Shown here one piece after another: positions 8,805-17,330 of a DNA stretch of 30,812 nt. A program made the translations under genes and the position numbers. Numbering within the stretch: the first letter of the stretch is position 1; every line of letters starts with the position of its first letter. Source of the stretch: Diphasiastrum complanatum (lineage: Eukaryota; Streptophyta; Lycopodiopsida; Lycopodiales; Lycopodiaceae); contig MU836295.1 in NCBI GenBank assembly GCA_029204225.1, positions 1 through 30,812 on the forward strand, written 5' to 3'. The notes beneath the pieces are model-generated. The model did no database searches, was not told where the DNA came from, and saw nothing but the letters and a program-made list of their open reading frames with translations.

Positions 8805-10673
8805 AACATGCCTGACAGTCAATAGTTGCTAATGCATCTGTCCATATCATGACATCCGTCTCTGAATCATAGTGACCTCCCTTGGTTCGCCTTGGGCAAT
8901 CAATCGTGTGATCTGTCATCAGCTTTGGGTGCAATAGGTTTCACCGCCCATGTGGTCGGATCAACCTTTACCAGCATGTTCTCTGTTCTCGAAGGTGAGT
9001 TTTCTCATATCCCAGTTGTGTACGACTTGCGCAGTCCTCAACCATGGTCTTCCCAATAAAACACGGTATGCAGATGGAGATTCAGGTATATCCATGACTA
9101 CAAAAGTAATCACAAACTGCATGCCTGCTATCTTTATAGGGATATCGACAACTACACCTTTTGGTTTCACACAAGATTGATCTGCTAGCTTGATGGCGAA
9201 TCTTGCTGGCTTGAACCCTTGCAGGCCCCATTTTTCATATAAAGTAGTGGAGATTGAATTGACACCCGATCCTCCATCTACCACTGTTGCCTCGTCCTCG
9301 TATTTCTTGTGTTTGATGGGCAAAGTGATGTTGTGTTTCTCACTTTTTTGATGTGGAGAACGTTACTTGTTTCTTCATAGCCCGTACAATATATCAGCTC
9401 AGGCGCTACTGGCTCCTCATCCGCTTTGGCCCATTCAGCTAGAAGGCTTTTCTCTTGTGGTGCAATCCGCAGTAGTTCTCCGAGTAGTAAACTAACACGG
9501 CTTGACAATAAAAGTGTGAGCCTTTTGGTGCGTGGTTCCTCGGGCTCCACCATGTGAAAAGGTAGTTCATATTGGTGCAACCGATCATTTTGATCAGTGC
9601 GCAGTGGTGAGCCTGCTTGCGGTTCCCGTTCGATGCTAACTGGAGGTTCCGTGGGATTAACTCTTTCTTGCTCTTTTTTCTCCGCTTGTGCTTTCTGTAC
9701 CCAGTGTCTTATTTTTTGGTACTGCCTTCTTTCTTCCCTCACATTCGGATATGGCGCTGAAGTTGAGGGTTGGTCATTAGTGACCGATGGTGGTGGTGAG
9801 GGAGCCACTTCTTCTCTCTTCTGCGCTCACAGTAACAGCTAACACAGGAGCGTGGAGTTGGTGTCTACCTAATGGCATCCCTGCTGGAACTGCTAGTTGC
9901 TGTATTGCAATGAGGTTAAGAGGTTCACTGGTTCCAGGTTTAAATGGACAATTCTTGTAACAGTGCCCATAACCGCATTCTTGGCAGAAGGATGTATATT
10001 GTCCCCTTGTAGGGACATTCCGCAATTTTGTGTCCTTCGTCGCATCCGTAGCAGCCGTAATTTCTTCCGTCTTGATGATGATTTGAGCTGCATAGGCCGC
10101 AACATATTCATTTATGGTAGGGTCCATAAATGGTTCATCCGGTCCGTACCATTGCTGCTACTCAGGTTGAGGTGGCATTTGCATCTCTGGTTCCGCTGCT
10201 TTAGGTTTACATGGGCCACTTGTTGATTGGCTGGCCCTGGTGGAGCAGGTAAGGCCATACACTGTGGTTGATTTGGTGTGTCGTACCTTGGTGCCGTGTT
10301 GGGTTCCCCTTGATGGTAGGGATAAGAAGTTTGATAAGGACTTCTCTTCTGTTGAACAGTCCGGGTGTTGAATGGGCAATATGCCGTATCATGCGATGTT
10401 GCATTGCACAGATGGCAAAATCTATGTGCCAGACTCAGATTTTGCTTTAGGACTGGACACTCGTTCGTTGTATGGTTTTGCGTGCACACTGAACACCATA
10501 CATTTTTCCGTCTTGGATACTGTAGCTGGTTGGGGTTCCGATTGATGTGGCATTATTGCTACAGCTCCCTATAAGGCTTTCAGTTTCTGGTCAAACTACA
10601 TCGTAAGTTGCTCCATCTGTTGTTTGTGTAATTATGTCATTTGCTCCAACAGCAGTTATGTGGATAGAGCAGA
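8805..10673 (-). pseudogene. Gypsy fragment A: Gag zinc knuckles and protease
   Basis: The fragment begins abruptly inside gag at 10673. Reading leftwards it gives knuckles CSVCTQNHTTNEC and CHLCNATSHDTAYC (10489-10370), CYGCDEGHKIAEC (near 10050) and CQECGYGHCYKNC (near 9975). A linker APSPPPS...YPNVREERRQYQKIRHW follows from about 9805. The aspartic protease has VVDGGSGVN (about 9280), FAIKLADQSC and YRVLLGRPWL (about 9040), and ends near 8805 with the family's ALATIDC stop. Frames shift several times and an amber stop is present at 10158-10160. It is about 88 per cent identical by eye to fragment B. Retropepsin processes Gag and Pol; this copy is dead. It preserves the uninterrupted version of the site where the copia element entered B. 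Confidence 0.85.
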
Positions 10674-11198
10674 TAAGAACTCTCGTAGACCCTCTCAATC
10701 GATTCAGAATGTCAAATTACATCAGTGATGAAGCCTACGAGAGTTAGTATAAAGATCTGGTGAAGATCAAGCACAAAAAGTGATTTTGAACCCTCGGAGA
10801 CAGTGAAATTTTCACTTTTTGCAAGAGTTAACTCTTGTAGAGAATTCTATAGTGAGATCTGACCCAAATCCAGCTACTGTGAAGCTTGCGAGAGTTACTT
10901 CCCAGAGATCTGAAAGATATCAAGTTTTTTACCTCCAAAAACAGCTAAAGAACCCTCGCACAACCAACCCTCGCACAAGATAACCCTCATAGACTAGATT
11001 AGTTGAAAGATCTGCATCAGATCCAGCTACTGTCAAAATCTCAGGTCAATCAGTGCAAGGAAAAGAAAGTTATCAAGGAAAAACCACCGCAAAAGGCCTA
11101 AAATTCATTCCGACCGATCAGATCGATCAGATCCTTGAAGATCCAAACTGCATCCTATTGTATAAGCGAGATCCAATCACTTTGGAACCCACCATCGG
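10674..11198 (+). other. Probable 5' leader of gypsy element B
   Basis: This stretch lies between the abrupt start of fragment A and the first gag ATG of B (11199). It has no protein frame. It carries small internal repeats: AGATCTGACCCAAATCCAGC near 10855 against AGATCTGCATCAGATCCAGC near 11010, and repeated CCCTCGCAC and CTCTCGTAG. I could not find a primer-binding site or an LTR boundary. Assignment to B rests on position only. Confidence 0.4.
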
Positions 11199-12776
11199 AT
11201 GAATCTGAGATCGGGACGATCAATAGCACGAAGGATAGCAAATCAGGCACCACACCTTCCCAGATTAGCAGTTGTGCAACAAGAGGCAGACTTGGAACCA
11301 GCACCAATGGATCCAATGGGCCAACTTGTACTTGTCGCACCCTTGCATGTAGTTTGGGAGAGAACCAAGGATGGAGATACCAAAATACGACGGATTCTTA
11401 GATCCCCTCCGATTCCTCCAGATCTACGAGCAAACTTGTGAAATCTACGGCAAACGGACACCTGCGGAGAAGCTGATGCTATTCCCTATGTCCTTAATTG
11501 CAATGGCTCAGGATTGGTTTTTCAACCTGTCAGAGGAAGAGAAAACCACCTGGAAAGCGGTTAAAGCGGCTCTCATTACGCGCTTTAAACCAAGAAAGTT
11601 CCTGGAAGACCTGTTTCTCCTGCTAAGCAAAGTCAAGATGGGAAAACGAGAAAGGGTCCGAGATTATATTGAACGGGTCAAACATCTACAATCCGAGTGT
11701 AGCGCAGACCTGACTCCAAATCATGCGATGATCATGTAGTTTCTAGCCGGGTTACCACAAAGTATCAGAAGATAACTGAAAAGACGGGAGCAGTACGCTA
11801 CTCTGCAAGAAGCTATGGAAGATGCCATCAGGGAAGAGGATGAAAGATTTGATGACAAATATTTTTCCACCCACACTCCTACTCTCTCGATGGATCATCA
11901 TCATCAAAGCATCCGCTCTATCCACAGAACTGTTGTTGGAGCAAATGACAAAATTACACAAACAGCAGATGGAGCAACTTACAGTGCAGTTTGACCAAAA
12001 ACTGAAGGCCTTACAAGGAACTGTAGCAGTAACTCCACATCAACCGGAACCAACCCAGTTGTAGTATCCTCGATGAGAAAATGTATGGTGTTCAGTATGC
12101 ACGCAATACCATACAGCGAACGAGTGTCCAGTCCTTAAGCAAAATCTGAGACTGACACATAGATTCTGCCATCTGTGCAATGCAACATCGCACGATACGA
12201 CATTTTGCCTGTTTAACCCCAGGGTTGTTCAACAGAAGAGAAGTCCCTATCGTACTTCTCATCCTTATCATCAAGGGACACCTAACGCGGCACCAAGGTA
12301 CGGCGCACCCAATCAACCACAATGCATGGCCTTACCTGCTCCACCAGGGCCAGCCAATCAACAAGTGGCCCATGTAAACCTGACAGCAGCAGAACAAAAA
12401 TTGCAAATGTCACCTCAACCTGAGTAGCAGCAGTGGTACAGACCAAATGAACCATTTATGAATCCTACCATAAATGAATATGTATCGGCCTATGCAGCTC
12501 AAACGCAACGTCAAAGTGGAAGAAATTAAGGCTGCTACGGGTGCGGCGAGGGACACCGAATTGCAGAATGTCCCTACAAAGGACAATATACAACCTCTTG
12601 TCGGGATTGCGGTTATGGACATTGTTTCAAGAATTGTCCATTTAAACCTGGAACCAGTGCACCTCTTAACCTCATTGCCATACAACAATCAACAGTTCCA
12701 GCAGGGATGCCATCAAAAGGACGACACCACTACGCTCCTGTGTTAGCTGTTACACGAGCACAGAAGAGGAAGGAAG
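11199..12776 (+). pseudogene. Gypsy element B: Gag with four zinc knuckles
   Basis: Gag packages the element RNA in virus-like particles. The frame opens MNLRSGRSIARRIANQAP at 11199 and shifts near 11365. It continues through the Gag core: IPKYDGFLDPLRFLQIYEQT, AMAQDWFFNLSEEEK, ALITRFKPRKFLEDLFLLLS and VRDYIERVKHLQSEC. An amber stop (11737-11739) replaces a Trp that copy C keeps (MIMWFL). Four knuckles lie in one frame at 12089-12127, 12167-12208, 12533-12571 and 12599-12637, with intervening stops at 12425-12427 and at 12527-12529. The frame then reads KRKEV and is cut at 12776 by the copia element; it resumes at 16648. The DNA is decayed but the domain order is complete. Confidence 0.85.
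12772..12776. repeat. Target-site duplication GGAAG (left)
   Basis: GGAAG immediately precedes the left LTR and is repeated immediately after the right LTR at 16648-16652. Five base pairs is the usual duplication for copia integrases. Fragment A shows the unduplicated site (AGAAGTGGCTCCC near 9810). Confidence 0.9.
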
Positions 12777-13423
12777 TGTGAAAAATACAGATCCTAAGTG
12801 GATCTAAACTCCAAGATCATTGGCTTGAATGCTTGCACTCCAAACTACATAAGCTAGGAATTGGCAACACATTCTATGCTACCTAGAATGCAAAGAACTT
12901 GATCAAAAAGCATTTATCACAAATGGAAACTTCCATAAACATCAAGTGCGGCCCAAAATAGCATTATACAGTCCATAATACATCAGCCTACCACTTTTGG
13001 AAAGCACCTAAGATCATACACACAAAGCTTGAACTCAATCACTACACAATGCCAACAATGGAAGGAGAACCCAATAGAAAAATCTCTCATTAAGCAAATG
13101 AATACAATGGATCTGCTTCAACCTGTTTCTCCACGGCCTACCTGCTATATATAGCTGAGAGAGATGACTCTCTCTCCTCTCTCTAGACCCTCCTTACCTA
13201 AAATATGCCCTATATAGGTAAAATTGGCATATATGTCCAAAATACATGAAAATGGACTCATTTCGAAGGTCTTGAAGTTTGACACTTCTTCATACTGAAA
13301 AAATACACTTACTAAAAATATCTAGACCTGTTTCACACGTGTGAAAAGTCATATCCTAAACTATGTGCCATTTTTAGCAATTTTGGCCTAAAACTAGACA
13401 AGGAAATGTTGACAATTTTCACA
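12777..13423 (-). repeat. 3' LTR of the copia-type element
   Basis: 647 bp, starting TGTGAAAAATACAG and ending AATTTTCACA on the plus strand. It carries the TATA palindrome GCTATATATAGC at 13144-13155 and the 16-bp palindrome TTTCACACGTGTGAAA at 13331-13346. By my base-by-base reading it differs from the other LTR only at 13118. Confidence 0.95.
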
Positions 13424-13432
13424 CTCCCTCTT
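13424..13432 (-). promoter_or_regulatory. Polypurine tract
   Basis: On the minus strand GAAGAGGGAG, allowing one base of overlap, directly abuts the 3' LTR (which begins TGTGAAAA in that orientation). This is the expected primer for plus-strand DNA synthesis. The stop codon of the second ORF (13437-13439) lies only about five bases away. Confidence 0.8.
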
Positions 13433-13436
13433 CAAC

Positions 13437-15017
13437 TTAACTTGCTAGTTTTACAACACTACTTTGTTCCAACTTAAGAATGATCTCCATCATCAGAATA
13501 GATCTCTTCTCAAGGATCCTAATATGTACAAAATAGGACACAACATAATTGATATAGATAATAGTGTCCATATAGGATGCTTCACTATTTCTTACATCAA
13601 TTTTACATAGAATCATAAAAATGGTACATGTAAAAGAACATAGAATCTCAATTAATGAATTCCTCCATGTATCCATCTCTGGTTTCTCTGTAAAATAGCA
13701 GCAAACAAGTTGTAAATGAAAGTGATCAACAAGTGTTTGCATGCCTCCTCCACATTTCACTATACATATAGTGAATGCAACATGTATCTCCATGAATGAA
13801 CTTCCATCACCACCTTGCCTTTGTAGATCTTCAATCCATGAAAGCCTTTGAGTGAATGAATGCCAAAAAGATGTGTTCCCTACTCCATTTGAATGACCAA
13901 AACCTGAACTTGAAATACTTGAAGTACCTCCACAAGATTTGCACACAACGCTTGATCCTACAATGTCAACAAGTTGCCAATTTGCCAACACTAGAATACT
14001 AGATCTTGAACTTTGTTCAAAAGAAAACATATTGACCACTTCAATACCTTTCAAGATCTGAATGAATTCATGTACTTGATCATACAAACCAGCAATGATA
14101 ACTATTCCATCTCCAAGATCCAAAGGATGCAAAACTATGGAACTAGTTTTATTGAAATTTGACAATTTCAACACATTGACATAACAATGTTCATACATGA
14201 GATTAGGCAAGTGAGGTAGAGTAAGAAGACACTTCCTTGCAGCTCCAAAGACCTTACTTGAACCTTCAAGAACCTGTAAAAACAGATCCAAAATGCCTTG
14301 ACCATTTGTCTCTTCTTTGATGCTTTTCACTAGCTTCGAATTGCCACTTGTCTCTTGGTGTTGATGAAGCAATCCAAGATCAACCTCTTGATCTTCCAAT
14401 AAGACATCAAAGATCTTGCATATGTGAACATCTTCAGATCTGAAACTCTGAAGATACTCCCTCTCAAACACATGATTAAGATCCCACAAGATCTCATCAA
14501 TGCTCAAATTTGACCCTTCACTATAGTTAGTGAAAACAATGCCACCATCATAAACCAAAAGATAGATTCCAACATTTCCATTTAACATGAAGTAGAGTAG
14601 GTGAAGATGAGTATCAAACCTAATCAAAACAGCCCTCTTGAGTTCATAACAAACCTCAATAAGCTCACCAATGATATCTCCCTTGCCTTGAAGAAGTTGC
14701 CACTTGAGTTGCTCCATGTAGTCTTCTTCAACCAACCTTTTGCCATCTTGACCATGAATGAACAATCCACCACAATCATAGAATGCTTTGAGTTGATGAA
14801 GAGATGTTAGATCCATGCTTTGGATCTTCCCAAGAACCACTCTTCCATTGCCCTTTCCTTCACAAGACTCCCTCTTAATGCTAGCACCACAAAAGTTAGA
14901 AACCTCCCTCTTGATAGTTGCACCATAAGAAGTAGAAGACTCTTGAATATTAGAAGCCAAGAAAAGAATCCTTAGTACCTTCAACATAAGAGTGATTGAA
15001 GTACTCTCTCTTTTCAA
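13437..15017 (-). CDS. Unassigned 526-codon ORF2 of the copia-type element
   Basis: This single open frame of 526 codons fills the 3' 60 per cent of the element interior. I recognise no family. There is no DxG protease, HHCC/DDE integrase, YxDD polymerase or RNase H signature. Visible features are a repeated G-A-T/S-I-K-R-E motif near residues 33-50, a Gly/Ser patch (SCGGTSSISSSGFG, about residue 365) and hydrophobic stretches near the C-terminus. The motif HPLDLGDGIVI (about residue 295) resembles DPLDLEDGLVL in ORF1, which hints at an internal duplication. The first in-frame codon after the upstream stop region is not ATG (TTG at 15017); an ATG lies a few codons in (ITLMLK). It overlaps the ORF1 stop in the -1 frame, so frameshift expression or a former fusion are both possible. 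Expression is unproven. Confidence 0.55.
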   Translation of the reverse strand: MKRESTSITLMLKVLRILFLASNIQESSTSYGATIKREVSNFCGASIKRESCEGKGNGRVVLGKIQSMDLTSLHQLKAFYDCGGLFIHGQDGKRLVEEDYMEQLKWQLLQGKGDIIGELIEVCYELKRAVLIRFDTHLHLLYFMLNGNVGIYLLVYDGGIVFTNYSEGSNLSIDEILWDLNHVFEREYLQSFRSEDVHICKIFDVLLEDQEVDLGLLHQHQETSGNSKLVKSIKEETNGQGILDLFLQVLEGSSKVFGAARKCLLTLPHLPNLMYEHCYVNVLKLSNFNKTSSIVLHPLDLGDGIVIIAGLYDQVHEFIQILKGIEVVNMFSFEQSSRSSILVLANWQLVDIVGSSVVCKSCGGTSSISSSGFGHSNGVGNTSFWHSFTQRLSWIEDLQRQGGDGSSFMEIHVAFTICIVKCGGGMQTLVDHFHLQLVCCYFTEKPEMDTWRNSLIEILCSFTCTIFMILCKIDVRNSEASYMDTIIYINYVVSYFVHIRILEKRSILMMEIILKLEQSSVVKLAS

Positions 15018-15985
15018 ACATGAGGTAATGAGTCATATGATAATGATTCTTCCTCACTATCGTTCATAAAAACATCATTCAAAGTACATCCTACTTTGAA
15101 CACTTCACATACTTCTCTTCCTTTTGACTTGTGATCTCCCTCACCAAGTCTCATGATAGAAACCTTTGATCTACTCTTTTTATGAAGAAATGTGACACCA
15201 CTTGTTGCACAAATGACTTTATCACAAAAAGATGTAAAAGAACCATTTCCTTCAAGCATGCTCAAAGCACCATCATCTTTTCCCACATGATTACATACAT
15301 CAATATGAAAAGAATTAGAAGAACAACCATCTTCTTGCAAAGAATGACACTTAGCATCTCCATCTTTTTCCATATGAACAAACAAGTCATTAGCAACAAT
15401 CACTTCCAAAGAAGAATCTTCATCAACTCCATTGATGAAGTTAGCTCCTTCCTTACCTTTTCCATTTTTGCACTTGCCATCTAGTTCCATTGAAGAGCCA
15501 CCAAGACTTGAAAATCTATGAGTAGAAGAGTTCAAACATGATACTAATTTAGCACCACATGACTCCATTTGACTAGTAGGTAGCACTAGTCCATCTTCAA
15601 GATCCAATGGATCCAAAAAATTGACCATAGATTCACCAAAGCTTGCCAAGTTAGCACAACAATTATCATCTCCAAGAAGTACATTAGATCTCAACCTAGA
15701 TCTAGCATTTTGTTTCTTATGGCATTCATTTGCAAAATGTCCTTTCACTCCACAATAAAAACATTTGAACTTGGACTTATCTTGCTTCCTACTTTGCAAA
15801 GAAGAAGAATGCTTTCCATGCTCCAAACTACCTTGCTTGGACCACTTGCCTTTGAACTTGCCCTTTGTGAAAAGAGCTTCTTCATCTCCACCTTGTGTTG
15901 ATGCACCACCACCTTTGGCTTGCAACCTATGCTCTTCAGCCACCAAGATCTCTTGCAAGTCATTGACACTATGAATAGAAGCCAA
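15014..15985 (-). CDS. Truncated copia-like Gag, ORF1 (zinc knuckle)
   Basis: An open frame of 323 codons begins just inside the primer site. Residues 9-22 (NDLQEILVAEEHRL) resemble the end of a copia Gag core, and a Lys/Ser-rich stretch leads to a canonical CCHC knuckle CFYCGVKGHFANEC (residues 75-88; CX2CX4HX4C), which binds RNA in Gag proteins. The N-terminal roughly 200 residues of a normal copia Gag are missing. After the knuckle, where protease would follow, the sequence is unlike anything I know. No ATG occurs in frame until codon 120 (about 15628), beyond the knuckle; the codon at 15985 is TTG. An ATG across the LTR/primer-site junction (16001) reads another frame and stops after ten codons. 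Translation therefore needs a non-AUG start, splicing or frameshifting, or the frame is only a relic. Confidence 0.65.
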   Translation of the reverse strand: MASIHSVNDLQEILVAEEHRLQAKGGGASTQGGDEEALFTKGKFKGKWSKQGSLEHGKHSSSLQSRKQDKSKFKCFYCGVKGHFANECHKKQNARSRLRSNVLLGDDNCCANLASFGESMVNFLDPLDLEDGLVLPTSQMESCGAKLVSCLNSSTHRFSSLGGSSMELDGKCKNGKGKEGANFINGVDEDSSLEVIVANDLFVHMEKDGDAKCHSLQEDGCSSNSFHIDVCNHVGKDDGALSMLEGNGSFTSFCDKVICATSGVTFLHKKSRSKVSIMRLGEGDHKSKGREVCEVFKVGCTLNDVFMNDSEEESLSYDSLPHV

Positions 15986-15988
15986 CCA

Positions 15989-16000
15989 GCTCTGATACCA
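15989..16000 (-). promoter_or_regulatory. Primer-binding site for initiator tRNA-Met
   Basis: The minus strand reads TGGTATCAGAGC directly after the 5' LTR, complementary to the GCTCTGATACCA 3' end of plant initiator tRNA-Met. This is the usual copia primer. It fixes the orientation of the element. Confidence 0.95.
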
Positions 16001-16647
16001 TGTGAAAAATACAGATCCTAAGTGGATCTAAACTCCAAGATCATTGGCTTGAATGCTTGCACTCCAAACTACATAAGCTAGGAATTGGCAACACATTCTA
16101 TGCTACCTAGAATGCAAAGAACTTGATCAAAAAGCATTTATCACAAATGGAAACTTCCATAAACATCAAGTGCGGCCCAAAATAGCATTATACAGTCCAT
16201 AATACATCAGCCTACCACTTTTGGAAAGCACCTAAGATCATACACACAAAGCTTGAACTCAATCACTACACAATGCCAACAATGGAAGGAGAACCCAATA
16301 GAAAAATCTCTCATTAAGCAAATGAATACAATGGATCTGCTCCAACCTGTTTCTCCACGGCCTACCTGCTATATATAGCTGAGAGAGATGACTCTCTCTC
16401 CTCTCTCTAGACCCTCCTTACCTAAAATATGCCCTATATAGGTAAAATTGGCATATATGTCCAAAATACATGAAAATGGACTCATTTCGAAGGTCTTGAA
16501 GTTTGACACTTCTTCATACTGAAAAAATACACTTACTAAAAATATCTAGACCTGTTTCACACGTGTGAAAAGTCATATCCTAAACTATGTGCCATTTTTA
16601 GCAATTTTGGCCTAAAACTAGACAAGGAAATGTTGACAATTTTCACA
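16001..16647 (-). repeat. 5' LTR of the copia-type element
   Basis: 647 bp, identical to the left LTR except at 16342. Read on the minus strand it holds a palindromic TATA element GCTATATATAGC (16368-16379), followed just downstream by a hairpin on the plus strand (GAGAGAG-ATGA-CTCTCTC, 16381-16398, lying upstream in transcription sense). The 16-bp palindrome TTTCACACGTGTGAAA (16555-16570) contains a G-box core and sits upstream of TATA, as an enhancer would. Confidence 0.95.
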
Positions 16648-17330
16648 GGAAGTGGCTCCCTCACCACCACCATCGATCATTGACGACCAACCCTCAACTT
16701 CAGCACCATATCCAAATGTGAGGGAAGAGAGAAGAAAGTACCAGAAAATAAGACACTGGGTTCAAAAAGCACAAGAGGAGAAAAAAGAGCAAGAATGAAA
16801 CAATCTCACAGAACCTCCAGTCGGCGTCGAATGGGATCCGCAATCGGGCTCACCACTGCACACTGATCAGAATGATCGGTTGCACCAACATGAACCACCT
16901 TTTCACATGGTGGAGTTTGAGGAACCACGCACTGAAAGGCTCACACTCTTGCTGTCAAGCCACGTTAGTTTACCCCTCGGAGAACTACTGCGGATTGCAC
17001 CAAAAACGAAAAGCCTTTTAGCTGAATGGGCCAAAGCGGATGAGGAGCCAATAGCTCCTGAGCCCATCTATTGTGCGGGCTATGATGAAACAAGTAACGT
17101 CCTCCACATCGGAGTAGCATGAGAAAGTGAGGAACACAACATCACTTTGCCAATCAAACACAAGAGATACGAGGACGAGGTGGCAGTGGTAGATGGAGGA
17201 TCAGGTGTCAATCTGATCTCCACTATCTTGTACAAAAAATGGAGATTACAAGGATTGAAGCCAGCTAGATTCGCCATCAAGCTAGCATATCAATCCTGTG
17301 TGAAACCAAAAGGTGTAGTTGCTGATATTG
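16648..17330 (+). pseudogene. Gypsy element B resumed: linker and protease start
   Basis: After the duplicated GGAAG the B frame continues as VAPSPPPSIIDDQPSTSAP, then YPNVREERRKYQKIRHW, LSSHVSLPLGELLRIAPK and the protease VVDGGSGVNLIS (about 17190) and FAIKLAYQSC. Stops interrupt at 16796-16798 and at 17120-17122, the second replacing a Trp that copy C keeps. The fragment ends at 17326-17330, inside protease after VKPKGVVADI, where it meets the opposing integrase of element C. It lacks the LGRPWL half of protease and everything beyond. Confidence 0.85.

Larger units (their letters stand above)
12777..16647 (-). mobile_element. Complete young non-autonomous copia-type LTR element
   Basis: It is 3871 bp, with direct LTRs of 647 bp at each end, TG...CA termini (TGTGAAAA/TTTTCACA) and a 5-bp target duplication. 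The primer site lies inside the right LTR and the polypurine tract inside the left LTR, so the element reads on the minus strand, antisense to host element B. The LTRs differ at one position (13118 T against 16342 C), about 0.15 per cent, so insertion was very recent. The 2577-bp interior holds two long minus-strand ORFs and almost nothing else. One CCHC knuckle identifies a copia-like Gag remnant. I see no protease DSG, integrase DDE or reverse-transcriptase YVDD motif. It resembles Gag-carrying non-autonomous elements (TR-GAG/LARD type) that need a helper. Confidence 0.93.

Noticed and set aside
8777-10673. Fragment A as a LINE-mediated retrocopy (truncated 5' end, A13 run at its 3' end)
   Set aside because: No matching target-site duplication could be found flanking the A run and the 10673 end; a chance T run is as likely.
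14601-15974. Plus-strand ORFs of 60-100 codons inside the copia-type element
   Set aside because: They lie antisense to the long minus-strand ORFs and show no domain; the PBS and polypurine tract fix the minus orientation.
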